64,000 nucleotides of DNA from Chytriomyces cf. hyalinus JEL632 (taxonomy: Eukaryota; Chytridiomycota; Chytridiomycetes; Chytridiales; Chytriomycetaceae), in the NCBI GenBank assembly GCA_025435555.1, contig JAIWWG010000009.1:496001-560000 (forward strand), in the 5' to 3' direction. Shown in pieces: positions 15,401 to 26,439 of this stretch. The notes beneath the pieces are model-generated. The model had not been told where the DNA came from, did not search any database, and saw nothing but the letters and a program-made list of their open reading frames with translations. The position numbers were made by a program, and so were the translations under genes. Position 1 is the stretch's first letter. Each line of letters opens with the position of its first letter.

Positions 15401-16596
15401 TTCAATCCTGAAGAAAATCAAAGTTAAGTCTCTGGACAAGAACGCTCGACAAGTAAAAGAAGTGTTTGTACTCGGAGCTTTTAAGCCTGGATACTACTGC
15501 GCCCAACATGCGGCACGACCAAATCCGGAGCGGAACTGGCTGCGATAGTCCGCTGTACGCCAAACAACCGGGGAGTATCTGGATGCAGTTTTATATTTGA
15601 ATTGACCCCGCTCTCAAGAGAAGCGATTATCGTAAGCTTATGGTACTTACAGAGTCATAAATCGCTTTTTGAGACATGGATTTGATGGATATGATCAGTA
15701 CATCGCCCCAGACAGCAGAAATGTCTTTAAAAAAAAAACAGTGAAAGATTGCGTAAGGAAACTGTGAGCAGAACAAAAAGAGATGTGTGTGTGCTTACTC
15801 TCATCCTTGTTTCCGAGAAGTTTGGTTGCGCAAGCATAAACTTCATCCACCACTGCTTCAGGAATCAGACCCTTATCAATTACGTCGTACATTGTTCCGG
15901 CTGCCATCATTTGGAATTCACTCGGATGGGAATGTAAGGAATCCTGAGCAAAGATATTGTTTAGTTGGAAGCCATGGTCATGACTGGGAACTCACGAGAA
16001 GGAGGGGTATGATTTGCGATAAAGTCTCCTTCCTCCGCTCAGTCAAAAGTCGCGGTAGAGACGATAAAATCGCGGGTAGTTGTATGTTTTGGCCGTTGCT
16101 GCAAAAACTTTGAAATGAGCTTCCACACAGGCACCAGCTTGCACAGCTAACCGTAAAATCAGTAATGCACGCGAAATTTCGTCCAAATCCGCATCAATCG
16201 ACAATTGCTGAATTTCCTCGTCCGTCTGGCGGTTATTTGTTCAAGTATTTTTTTGTGTCAAGGGTAGGCTGACGATCGTTTCCATCTGACAAAACGCACC
16301 TTGTGAAGTCGACTAAGCACTTTCACTTCATCCGTCCCTTTGATATCATCGTCAATGCTTTCGCTTGAAACACCGAGCTCAGATTCCCAGTCAATAAACT
16401 CGCTCATCTCGCCAGTTCCGCCTGTCTTTCGAACGGATCCACCGTTTTTACCTCCACCCACCCCATTCCCATCTGTGGACGCTGATTTCCCAGAAGCACC
16501 GGTGTTTCCGCTACTGCTGCCGCTGCTGCTACTGCTTCCACTGCTTGAAGCTGAGTGCTTGTGCGAGATGGATGGGAACTTGGACGATTTGCCCAT
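12414..16596 (-). CDS. PPP4R4: PPP4R4-like HEAT-repeat regulatory subunit of protein phosphatase 4
   Basis: PPP4R4 is a cytosolic HEAT-repeat partner of the PP4 catalytic subunit. The start at 16596 opens a Ser/Gly-rich N-terminus (about 60 residues) followed by MSEFIDWESELG. The conserved block TDEEIQQLSIDADLDEISRA (about 16150-16215) matches human TPEEIERLTVDEDLSDIERA. HEAT-type exons follow: DEEDYVREAALANLVK (15150), WSAYNFPGILKTVGPEMYEQ, DSSIDVKRRITCGFHEV (14620), NPEVDVYEPLFKNLNVILK (14430), and LDMARDPVPNIRISFVALSP (13710), which equals IELTHDPVANVRMKLCYLLP in human. The last exon (12414-13907) adds a roughly 430-residue low-complexity tail rich in Ser, Gly, Asn and Gln, including a run of about 6 Gln. 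About ten short introns were seen. Human PPP4R4 also has a disordered Ser-rich tail, but a shorter one. Confidence 0.85.
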
Positions 16597-16840
16597 ATGT
16601 TTTCAGGTGTAATCGGAATAGGCGATTACAGATGGAGAAAGTGGTCTTTCCAAACGGGAACGCGCTTTCTTGTTTTTCGTCGTTGTGAGATGGGGCCCTC
16701 TTCACTTTTGCTTTGGTTGTTCCCAACACCCAGTGTGGTGCTGAATCACTTGCAGGAAAATCTCAACTGTGACACTTTTGTCAACGCAAATGGACTTTAT
16801 AAACTGTAGCGGCAATCGGCAACGTCTTCCATCATACTAG

Positions 16841-17167
16841 TCAGCAAGATGTGAACTTGGCTGAGTTGGATGCGTCGGCAGTCTCCTCCTTCTCGCCGCT
16901 TAAACCGCCAGATGATCCATCCTCACGCATCCGCGTCACCCCTCCCTCCCCTTCTCGACATATGCTGTCCTCCTCGTCTCTGCTATTCCCATTCCCAGTC
17001 TCAGCCTCAGTCTCCAAATCCAACCAATCAAAATCGAGGCAGAAACGTGTCTGATAACGCGCACCAAAAAACACCGCAGCTGATAAGAGCCCCATTTTTA
17101 CCGCCGTCTCCAAACCAATAAAATAAAAGACGCGCCAGAGAAAACCGGCCGGCCCCCTTAAAAGCAA
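16841..17167 (-). CDS. Candidate small membrane protein, unrecognised
   Basis: An intronless frame of 108 codons between the divergent PPP4R4 and HAD genes. Residues 8-35 are hydrophobic (FLWRVFYFIGLE, GLLSAAVFFGA), followed by an acidic Asp/Glu/Ser/Gly-rich tail of about 60 residues. This order is more protein-like than chance frames nearby, but no family is recognised. Its start at 17167 lies about 110 bases from the HAD start, so its promoter would overlap that gene's. It may be a shadow. Confidence 0.28.
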   Translation of the reverse strand: MLLRGPAGFLWRVFYFIGLETAVKMGLLSAAVFFGARYQTRFCLDFDWLDLETEAETGNGNSRDEEDSICREGEGGVTRMREDGSSGGLSGEKEETADASNSAKFTSC

Positions 17168-17202
17168 AGCGGCTTATCTCCAAAACTTTGAGCTGCATCG
17201 TT

Positions 17203-17210
17203 ATAAAAGT
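17203..17210 (+). promoter_or_regulatory. TATA box candidate for the HAD-IIA gene
   Basis: TATAAAAG lies 67 bases before the ATG at 17277, a normal distance for a fungal core promoter with a short 5' leader. No experimental support. Confidence 0.4.
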
Positions 17211-17276
17211 CCAGCACTTCTGAACAACCCACCCAAAACCACAAACTTTGTTCCCGAATCCCCCCAAAAACACAAA

Positions 17277-18543
17277 TGATCAGTGCCCGCTTCTCTGCCG
17301 CTGAACTGTCCGAAATGACCGAGGTCACTGACCAGGCATACGCTGACCGTCTCGCCGCCATCAAGGCAAAGGTATCTATATCTTGTGTTACTATCGATAA
17401 CTGTCCGTACGCCGCATGTCAACTCAACTATATACCAACCCAACTCCTTTTTGCGTGCGGTGATGCCGTCAACAGAAAGGATTCATCATTGACATGGACG
17501 GCGTTATTTATCACGGTATGTTTTGAGAAGGGAAGTCGTTTTCGTGCGTGTTGATGCTGAACTCACTCCACACACTTAACAGGCAGCCAGCTGCTTCCTG
17601 GTGCAAAAGAGTTTGTGGACTGGCTGATTGCGGAAAACAAGCAATTCCTGTTTCTGGTAGACGTGTTGTTGTGTTGATCGTTTGCTTGCTTGCTGTCTAA
17701 AACGCGACCCCTCCACCCCCCCTCAGACCAACAACTCCACACCAACTCCCAAAGAGCTGTCAGAGAAACTCCACCGCATGGGGCTCGATATCCCGCCCAC
17801 CAATTTCTACACATCTGGTAAAACAAAAAATAGATTGCCCAACCCATAATTGTCTGACACACACGTGACAAACCCATCCTCATAAAAACAATGCAAGCCA
17901 TCGCAACCGCTAAATTCCTTCAAAGCCAAAAACCGGCTGGCGGCAAAGTCTTTTCCTTGGGCGGTCCGGGACTCACGTATGCACTCTACGAACACGGCTT
18001 CACAATGTCCGAAGTGAAACCAGACTACGTTGTCATTGGAACGGAAGGCACATCGCACAACTTTGAAGGCCTGCAAAAGGCCCTCAGTTTGATTACGAAA
18101 GACGGTGCAAAATTGATTGGAACCAACCCAGATTCAAACGGAGTTAAAGAAAATGGTGAAAAAGTGTTAGGAACTGGCGCGTTTCTGGCGCTTTTGGAGG
18201 TGGCCAGTGGTAAGAAGGCGTTCACGTGTGGGAAGCCGAGTAGTTTGATGATGTCGTATGCGACCACGTATTTGGGCCTGCCCAAGGAGGATACCTGCAT
18301 TATCGGAGATCGCATGGACACCGTGAGTTTGCAGTTTTTCTTTACTTGGTTCATTCTAGTTTTTGAGGTTGACTGACTATGGGGAACTTGAAAAAACCCG
18401 CCGTACAGGACATCCTAGCTGGAACCAACGCCCAAATCGACCCTGTCCTTGTCATGTCTGGTGTGACCGATTTGAGCAACTTGTTTGACGACGCATACCG
18501 TCCGTTCTTGGTTCTGAATGGAGTTGGCGAGCTTGCCAACTGA
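17277..18543 (+). CDS. HAD-IIA family phosphatase (NagD/p-nitrophenylphosphatase-like)
   Basis: Haloacid-dehalogenase-type phosphatase of subclass IIA. Motif I is IIDMDGVIYH (split by an intron near 17373-17477), with the nucleophile and acid aspartates in DMD. Motif II is FLTNNSTPTP (split near 17658-17726). Then come YVVIGTEGT, LIGTNPDSNG, the family tag GTGAFLALLE, motif III GKPSSLMM, and motif IV IIGDRMDTDI (split near 18321-18408). All four motifs and their catalytic residues are present. The C2-type cap lies between motifs II and III. The protein is about 300 residues, normal for the family. The DRMDTDI and GTNPD spellings are closer to NagD-type enzymes than to PHO13/phosphoglycolate phosphatase (usually GDRLDTDI), so substrate is uncertain: a sugar phosphate or damaged metabolite is likely. 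Start chosen as the first ATG after a TATA box. Confidence 0.9.
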
Positions 18544-19030
18544 AGAGAAATGATTGTATTGTATGAGAAACGGCATTGGGCGGAGAAGACGGCAAAGCGA
18601 GTCGTATCTTTCTTTTGTTTCTTGTTTTTTATCGGGTTGCCAGTACCAGAGCGAGATTTAAAATAAAAAGTAAAATATGCCAGTGAGGTAAACGCGTCAT
18701 TCATTGCTGTGGTGTTCATATTTATAAAGTGGAGGATAAATATCACTTTTTCTTCGCTTTTTTTCTCAGTGCCAAAAATGACAACGGCGAAAGAACGCAG
18801 CCAGCAAACGAACACAAGCACAAGCACGGCAATGACGGAAAGGCCATGATGCAACCCTCGGCGAAACGGACGATGCAGTGAGGCTGGAACAAGCAAGAAG
18901 AAACGAGGCAGAAATGGACCGAACCAGAGGAGACTCGGACTACCTATCGCAGTAAACCAATCAGAAATCTCGGGGCAAACTGCTGGTGCAGGAAAACCAC
19001 CAAAAATGGCTTTCACGGAGCATTTCGCCA
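18544..19030. other. 3' flank of the HAD gene; no supported gene
   Basis: A long minus-strand open frame (18351-19031) runs back into the HAD coding region and encodes hydrophobic segments, but no family is recognised and part of it is plainly antisense to HAD exons. I treat it as a probable shadow. Confidence 0.3.
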
Positions 19031-19650
19031 TTAGCAGCTATCAACCTCTTGGATGGAAAGCCTTGGTGCGTACGCAGTTATACGCCCCCACACCATCCCT
19101 CCCTTCTCCCCGTCAATTATTATTTTTGAATCGGAGAGCGGAGCGTAACGGCAGCGACGCATGAAATCGTCGGCTTGTTCCTCCTTGCGCGCACAGTTTT
19201 CTGAAGCAACTTTTGATGCTTTGGGCATTCTGTCTCTTGCAAAGACCCGTGGCTCTCCCATAAACACTGTTTTTTGGGCCCTTTGAGTCTATCGCCGTTT
19301 GACTCCGTGACGGTGATAGAATTGTGTGGCTCCTTATTTCTCTCCATCAAGCGTCCTTGTACTCAGTTCCTTCCGTTCTTCTCTAATCGCATTCTCAACT
19401 GCAGGTTCCCAACTGCGGGCATCAAACTGCGCAAATGGGTTATTCAAGAGAATAAACACGTCGTCTCTATTTATCCATCCTGTTATCGCTGCTACGTTTG
19501 TCTGATGCCGCTCGTTTGACAGCATCGATGCCAGTTCAGCGCTGATGGTCAGTGGATCATGAGAGAGAGTTGGAGCGAAGCAGTTGTGGTCTGATCGACA
19601 GCGAGAAGCACATGGGTTGAGGAAGCAGCGCAGGATGCGAAGGAATCAAA
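19031..19650 (-). CDS. Unrecognised minus-strand candidate gene (two exons seen, start not found)
   Basis: Two exons can be joined: one open from about 19650 to 19363, and one from 19266 to a stop at 19031, through a roughly 96-base intron with GT at 19362 and CAG before 19266. The first exon reads NPCASRCRSDHNC, then LTISAELASML, TNVAAITGWINRDDVFILLN and FDARSWEPAVENAI. The second reads RDRMPKASKVASENCARKEEQ, then DSKIIIDGEK and ends DSC. Cys are clustered at the start. Upstream minus-strand sequence to about 19870 holds another Cys-containing frame (NDSACVNIKAEYRNIPGMCL) that could be an earlier exon. I know no such family. No signal peptide could be placed. Confidence 0.33.
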
Positions 19651-20058
19651 ACTGGGCATTTTGAATAACAAATTCATTACGAGACTCGTGAAACGCGACA
19701 CGGCCAGTCCTCAGACACAAACTGCACCACTTGGATCATGGCTCGGCGGTGGTCGGAGACACATGCCCGGTATGTTCCGATACTCGGCCTTGATGTTGAC
19801 GCACGCTGAATCATTCGGAGGAAGCCGCGTAACAGACCCCGGCGAGTGCACGACATCCCACGCAAACAACTCCCGTCAAAGCAACAGAGCAACACGCGTT
19901 AACCTCGACGCATCCATCCCTCCCATTCAAACGCCCCCCCACTTTTACGACGAAAGAGATGGATTAATAAACATTCAAATAAGGAAGTACTCCCATGTGA
20001 CGCAATTCCGTCACAATTTGTCAGTCACAAAAAGAACCAACCCAACCAACCCAACCTC

Positions 20059-21597
20059 ATGCGAACAATCCCGGGCTCCGTCTTTGTCCCTGTCTGGGTC
20101 TACCTGGTCAGTTCATCCAGCATGCATGCATGCCCCCATGCCCCCCCCCCCAGCTGTAACTCATCCCCAATACATCCATCCATCCAGCCAGTCGTATTCG
20201 GCACCACGTCTTTAACGCACTTTGCGCTTCTCCGTTCTGCGAACGTGTCCAACGAGGCAGTTGCCACTATCAATGTACTGATTGCGTTCTTCCTGCCTCT
20301 GCTGGTCCAATGCGACTTGTCGTGGGTCAACACGCTCTGTGCATGCACCGTGATGGTTTTTGTTGTTCTGCGCGTGCTCGAAATATCCACGTTCAATAGG
20401 TGGATGAGTGTCTTGTTTAGCCCGGAGGCAATTCTTCCGCCCCATTAAACCTGGTTTTATATCTGCAGAGCAATCAACAGCAAGTGGACCTTGTTCGAAT
20501 ACCTCGAGTTTCTGGCGACCTCAGACAATCAACCGCTACGAACGATTCAAAAAGCAAAGTTGGAAAAGGAGCGCAAAGAGCGTGAAGAAAAGAAACTGCC
20601 GCCGCTTCCAGAAAAGTTTAAGCCATGTATCGCAAAGCCGGAAGATCGAACTCCTTGGTTCTACGTGCAGCTGCTGACGCGATTGGCGCTTACTTCTGTC
20701 GTGTATCTGTTTTCAAGAGCGTACATTGAAAAATACGGTTTCGAGCATCGATTCGGATTCATTTCCCCCTTCGAGGGCAAAGTTGCCTGGGACCATGTCG
20801 TGTTTTCAGCCTTCATTTACTGCAATCTCGAACTTGGATACATGACCTCGTCATTGATTGGAGCGATCATTATGCAGACCCCTCTGGTCTTTATGTTCCA
20901 TCATCCGTATTTGGCCACTTCGTTGCGCGACTTCGTAAGCAGCACCCCTCATTTTTTTTTTCTTTTCTCTGTACAACACTGTAATTCTGATCTCTGATCT
21001 CCCGTATGGCCATTTTTTCCCGCTAAAGTGGTCCAACCGATGGAATTACGCAATCAAGGAGACCCTGCACCGTCTATCGTTCCAACCCACGCTTCAAATC
21101 CTCGCGCGAGTCAACCCTTCCGTTTCCCGCAACGACTCAACAATCGACAAGAAACAAGCACCCGCCGTTCACTTTGCAATTGCGTCCATGGCCTCCTTCT
21201 TCATGTCCGCCATGATGCATGAATACATGGTCTTGCTCCTCATGCCCAGTCAATCGATTGGTGAAAACACGTGCTTTTTCATGCTTCAAGGGATGTTGTG
21301 TTTTATCCAGATTCATTTGCAACGCATGACTGGGTTTGGGAAAACTTGGGGAACTGGAATTGTTGGGACTTTGATTGGGTGGAGCAGTTGAGTTTTTCTT
21401 TCTTTTCTTTATCTTTTGTTGCGTTTATTTTGTTTTTCATCTCACACGATATTTATATCCATCCAGCAACCATGATTCTCCTGTTCATCATGAACCCTCT
21501 CTTTATTGGACCCTACGCGCGATCTGGTCTTCTTTCAACAGATTTAAAAGTACCTGTACCCGAAGTCGTCATGGACACAATCAAGACCTTGTTCTAA
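20059..21597 (+). CDS. MBOAT/wax-synthase-like membrane O-acyltransferase
   Basis: Polytopic ER protein of the wax synthase-like MBOAT_2 group, which esterifies alcohols or other acyl acceptors with acyl-CoA. The ATG at 20059 starts MRTIPGSVFVPVWVYL. Several membrane helices follow (VATINVLIAFFLPLLVQCD, LCACTVMVFVVLRVLEI), then a charged loop with KERKEREEKKLPPLP (20560-20610) and further helices. The family signature is LRDF (20925) spliced to WSNRWN (21030), equal to the S-L-R-D-F-W-x-R-W-x motif. The MBOAT catalytic His is the one in FFMSAMMHEYMV (about 21220). The final exon ends KTLF at 21597. Introns lie near 20100-20190, 20400-20470, 20935-21028 and 21380-21466. Substrate cannot be told from sequence. 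Confidence 0.83.
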
Positions 21598-21967
21598 ACC
21601 AACCAAAAAAAAAACAGACGCTCCTTTTTTTTGCTTTCTCTAAAAAAAACCCCCCACCGCAATCAAAGAGGGGAACAATCACTTGGGAACAATTTTTAAA
21701 ATAAAATCCGACCTCATGCTCTTTCAACATGTTTTTTTTTGCAGATGGCAAGTTTCTGGACGCGCTTGTGGTGTTTGCACAGGTTTGAAATGCGACAGCC
21801 GGCAAATTTTTTTTTTTTTCCCTCTCTGAGTGATTGGCTGACGGTTGGTAACTTCTCGAGTACATCGCCAAACACGAGGTGTATCAGTTATATGCTTGGT
21901 ATAGAACCGACGTTGTTTTGTTGCATCAAATAAACAAACATGAGAAGTTCGAAAAAGAAAAGTATCC

Positions 21968-22038
21968 TCCCCATCGGGGAATTGAACCCCGGTCGCCGCC
22001 GTGAAAGGGCGGAATCTTAACCACTAGACGAATGAGGA
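21968..22038 (-). tRNA. trnE(UUC): tRNA-Glu (anticodon TTC)
   Basis: A 71-base cloverleaf. The acceptor arms TCCTCAT/ATGGGGA pair with one T-G. The D arm contains TAGTGGTTAAGA, the anticodon loop CTTTCAC carries TTC, and the T arm is CCGGGGTTCAATTCCCCG with the B-box GGTTCAATTCC. No intron and no encoded CCA. The anticodon reads GAA. The body is nearly identical to the tRNA at 28117-28187. Confidence 0.95.
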
Positions 22039-22386
22039 AGTGATGGTTGAAAAATTAGTACTAAAAAGTACTATATATGTCGAGACTCAAGGAAGCAAAT
22101 CTGCTTGAGAACTACACTCATCTTCACAGATCTAAAATGTATACGATTACAAGAGTACTGGGAGAGATTATCCTTGTTCCATTGGGCGATACAGGTCATT
22201 TAACTCCCGCAGGTTCATGAACTTGAAAAAAAAAAAACCCGCTTCTCTGCCCCATTTAACAAAAGTACATGCTCGTGAAAAAAGCCATCTCCTTCAATCC
22301 GCATATATCCGCATCAACATTATTTATTATTTTTTAAACAAAAAGGGACAGTTTTTCGGCGGGTTATGTACACAAAAAAAGCAACA
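22039..22386. other. tRNA upstream flank and YEATS2 3' flank
   Basis: AT-rich non-coding sequence with poly-A and poly-T runs. No gene, repeat ends or Pol II element recognised. It lies 5' of the tRNA and 3' of the YEATS2-like gene. Confidence 0.4.
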
Positions 22387-25300
22387 CTATTCCGAAGCGC
22401 AATACTTTGAAGTCAAGAAATCAAATTCAGAAACTCTTTGTATAGCAGCGCGTACATGAACCGGAAGAATCAATGGCTTTGTTGCTTCCTTGTCAAAATC
22501 TGCTGATTCGTGGGGTTGTAGGTTGACGATGGGTGGGTTCATGTCACTGATGGACTCTTTCAAAACGTTTCCGGATTGTTTTACCAATCGGGACACAAAA
22601 ACACGCATCACCTAAAAGGTGATGAGGATCAACTTTTGACCAAATTTTTTTTTTTCGGGTGTATAATGTTCTCACCTCAAAGAGTAATCCTCCAACAGCC
22701 TCACGCGAAGATATATCCTTCACCAATTCGATTTCTCCTTCATTCGATCCGTCTCGCGTAATTAGGCTGCTGGATTTGACTGTCTGGTCAGAGTCAGGAA
22801 TGGGCAGACCAATTGCGGCCAACGTACTCCACATAAAGACCAAATCATTAGCAGTCGCTCGACTTTGGTTGGGCAACAAGGACAAATCCCGTGGCTGCTG
22901 TACTTTTGCGTCACCTTGATTCGATGAGCTGGTCATTTGCAAACGCGCTGATTCAAACAAACGCGTGGCTGATGATAAACTTGACTGGCCAACTTGCCCT
23001 CGTACGCTTGGTTTGATATGATGGGTGCAATATTCAGTGACAGGGTCATCGTTGTCCTCAGCAGACCCTTTTGGCGGTGTATGCGAAAATCCGCAGTATC
23101 GACAATATGGATTTGGACGAATCGCCACAGGAAGTTGTTGTGTTTTTTGATCTGTTGTTTCGGTTGCTCGCAAAGACTGCGGAAAAACTGAGTGCCCACG
23201 CGACCGGCACCATTCGATCACGTTCTCGACGGTTAGTTTCGAAATGTCGATCTTGTCAATGCTCGAATCTGATTGAATGCTGTGTAGAAGGGCTGCTGCT
23301 CGTACAGACTGGATGGAGAGGTCACATGTCAGCCCTTCACTTCGAAACGACGTTTGATAAGATTAGATTCACCTCCTGTTGAAACCTCTCTTCCGCGGAT
23401 AAGGCTTGAAAATCAGCTTGCGAAAATATCGAGTTGGAGGCAGCATTATTTGCAGGACCTTGAGCGCAAAATGAAAGGTTAGAATCACACGGATTACTGT
23501 GAGCATGCCAATCACCATCAAAATACAGCGGGAACTGAGGAACATGAGTCTCCAACAGAGATGATATGATTTGCTCAGAATCAACCCGTTCTTCATCCAT
23601 TTCGTTACGGGGAGACGGAGAGCGTTCAACCTCCATATCTTGTGTCTCTTCTTGAATGTCTTCCATCTTCACATCCACACCAAACTCTCCTGTTTCTTTC
23701 CCCCTTTTCAGCCTCTCTTCTTTGTTTTTTCGAATCGCAATCAACCCCTTGTTCATTTGACCTTTCGAATGGCGACCTCTTCCAAACAGTCCCTTGACAT
23801 CCTTCCCTTCCAAAACACTTCCACTGACCCAACCTGCCGTTCCAGGACCACTAATTACAGTTTTGTTGTCTTCACTTTCCCGCAATTCTGTTGCACGATC
23901 CAACTCGACGTCATACCGCTGTTCCCCGCCTAGAACCTGCCTCCCACTCATGAATTTGTCAAATTTGAGCGTGTAAATCACATCTTGCGGCTTATTTCGA
24001 TTTGGATCGACAAAGTACAGACGTACGCGGACCGAGAATTCGCCCCAGCCGTATCGAGTGAGGGTAAAAGGAGGGGAAAAGACGTCGATAATTTCATTGG
24101 GGGCGTAGTCTGGATGCAGATGGAAGCGCACTTGGGTGATGAATGGAGTTATATCCGCGTTCTGTGCGAGATGGGTAAAAGTTGAAAAAGCTTGAACCAA
24201 AAAAATTTGGAATCAAAACGAGGTACTCAACACCAGGAGGCCCGCGAACGTATATCATCCACTTGAATTCAAACTTTGAGAGTTTTCGTTTCTCTGACAG
24301 TTGAGATTTTGCGGCATTTGGTTCACATATTCAACAGAATGACTGAAAAGAATTGGGTGATACCTTCAGGAATGTACCGGGAGACATTTCCCACGACAAC
24401 TCTTTTCTTTATGAGGAAACGTGTACCACTATGATTCGGTAAAGAGGGCAGCGAATCTTCGTTGGGAGCCGAGAGGTCTCGCGTTGCTAATGTCGGTTCT
24501 GGTCGTGATTCCGAGACAGGAATATCCACATCCATCATCAATTCATCTACTTCTTCCAAACTATCGACTTCTTGTTCTTTTTTTATCGCCTGCACCATCA
24601 CTTCGTCCAGGCATTTCACTCGTCTTATTTTCGATTGTCCAGTTGTTGCTTTTTCATCAAGTACATCAAGTTCCACTTCTTCATCATGACTTTTGATACC
24701 AGTGACCTTTAAATAACAGATGAGATGAATATTGCCACCAGGTCAAGAATTAAACAAACAAAAAAACCTGCATATTACTGGACGTTAAATTTTGCGTGCT
24801 CTGTTTACTTCAGAAAAGCGATCTAGTCAGGCTCACCCTTTTTTCCACTCAAAAAATCCCCAACTCACATGTCTGATTCTCGGACAACTGTGGAAGGAAG
24901 GTCGAACGCAAGAGGAACGGCAGATTCTGGTTTGTTACCTCCCAGATTCTTTTCACTTGCACTCTGCGCCGATTCACACCACAAAACAGATGGTAAATGT
25001 TTGAAAGCGCAAAATTTGAAAGCACGTCGAAAAAAAAAACGCACCACAACTGGAATCCCACACAACCGAATCGCGACCATAAAACTTGGAAACTTGCGCC
25101 GATGCGCGTTTCTGCAGTGACTGATAAATCCATGTACGGAGACAAAGTCTGAGCGGCTGCAGTTGGGGCATGAGACTCTGCGGGGTTTTTTTTGTTCTGT
25201 TTAGATGGAGTGTGACACGCATCACGTTTTGCCCAATCATTTCAATTCTCAACTTGACAAGGACGCCATCTTCACGGTGCGCGAGTAATGCGCCTTCCAG

Positions 25301-26014
25301 ATTTTCGGGTGTATCTTCGATAGTTTCGGGCGGTGCGGGAACCAACGCCACGGGTAAATTCAGCTCCTTCCTGCAGATTAAGAGTGAATACAATCAGTTA
25401 AAATGAACGGATGAATGGAAAGGATGCAGCGGAGCTCACGGTTTGTCGGCTGATGTTGCGTCTTCGTCCTGTACGTAAGAGTCAGCCAACAGCGTCTCAT
25501 CGAGATTGAAGCAAAAGAGAGTTCACCAACGGCACGCCGCATTTCGCAATGGCTTCAGCTTTCGACGAGAATCGGACATGATGTGAGTTTCGACAGTGGC
25601 TCAAGAATCCGTGCGCTGAAGCAAATTGAGTCCGCGTGCACAGAGGCACAGGGCATACGAGCCTAAATAAGCGAATGATGGGTATTGAATATGTGGCTGA
25701 TCCAAGATGGAGGACAAGGTCAAGAAGAGGTGACAGCACCTCACTGGCTTTCCATCCGCCCCACAAATCATCTCCACTTCCTTCGCTGGTTCAGGCGTTG
25801 ATGCTTCTGCAGGTGGAACGGAGTCGCTTCTCTTCTGTGTCGCCAGGGTCTGTTTCGCAAGGTGTGCGGCATTGAAGGCTATCACTTTTTGCTTGAGCTG
25901 GTTGTTCAGTTCGATTTGGCGAAGAATCGCCGAGCGCTCTTTTTGGCGCAGCAGGATTTCAAGTTCGAAATGCGTGCGTATTGCGTGACGCAGCCGCTCG
26001 TTTTGGTCCGTCAT
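22387..26014 (-). CDS. YEATS2: YEATS2-like chromatin reader with zinc fingers
   Basis: YEATS domains bind acylated histone lysines; YEATS2-type proteins belong to ATAC/AHC-like acetyltransferase complexes. The start at 26014 gives MTDQNERLRHAIRTHFELE, a coiled coil (about 60 residues). A C2H2-like finger with VCPVPLCTR, HGFLSHCRNSH and CGVPLV follows (25525-25660). The YEATS domain has its lead-in KRVVVGNVSRYIPE (about 24370), a THKWM-type exon in the 24240-24320 region, ITPFITQVRFHLHPDY, then PPFTLTRYGWGEFSVRV and YTLKFDKFMSGRQVLGGEQ (23900-24160). LGGEQ matches the YEATS2 LGAET tag. The C-terminal part has a second finger YCRYCGFSHTPP with EYCTHH (23000-23110), and a helical end with FMWSTLAAIGLPIPDSD and HVRAAIQRVSEFDFL up to the stop at 22387. 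About ten short introns were seen. The two fingers suit fungal AHC1/YEATS proteins. Exact exon ends were not all traced. Confidence 0.85.
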
Positions 26015-26439
26015 TATTCGCGTATATTTTTTTAAACTGCATAAATATTTACATAACCGTAAAACCAGCATCGCAGACAGGCGCTTGCATAAGGCAATCT
26101 CCTTCAGGGCCGTGTCTCAAGCTTGGTAACAACGACAACAACTTTTCGTCACACAGTAAATCGTGGCAGAATCAGTGAGTTTGAGATGCCACAACGCGCG
26201 TGGTTGTATTTACCTGACAAGAATAACGCGGCAATACCGAACGAATATTGCCGCGCGTTCCTTGCTCTTGACGATAAAGCAATTCTCGTCAGAGGCTTCT
26301 CTCAGTTCGAAGAATGTTAAAATCTTTCGGGAAGATTTTACCTGCCTGCACGTCGATCATGATATCGCGGCTGATCAGTCCAGTGTCGGTATGGATACTC
26401 ATCTGGAAGATATCCATGTGAGCACAGGACGAATGTGCG
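26015..26439. other. Divergent promoter region, YEATS2-like / TmpA-like
   Basis: About 425 bases between two divergent genes. Short plus-strand frames (26123-26450) show no family motif. An upstream exon of the TmpA-like gene could lie here. Confidence 0.35.

Noticed and set aside
18351-19031. 226-codon minus-strand frame overlapping the HAD-IIA gene
   Set aside because: Half of it is antisense to HAD exons with clear motifs. The remainder has hydrophobic stretches but no family.
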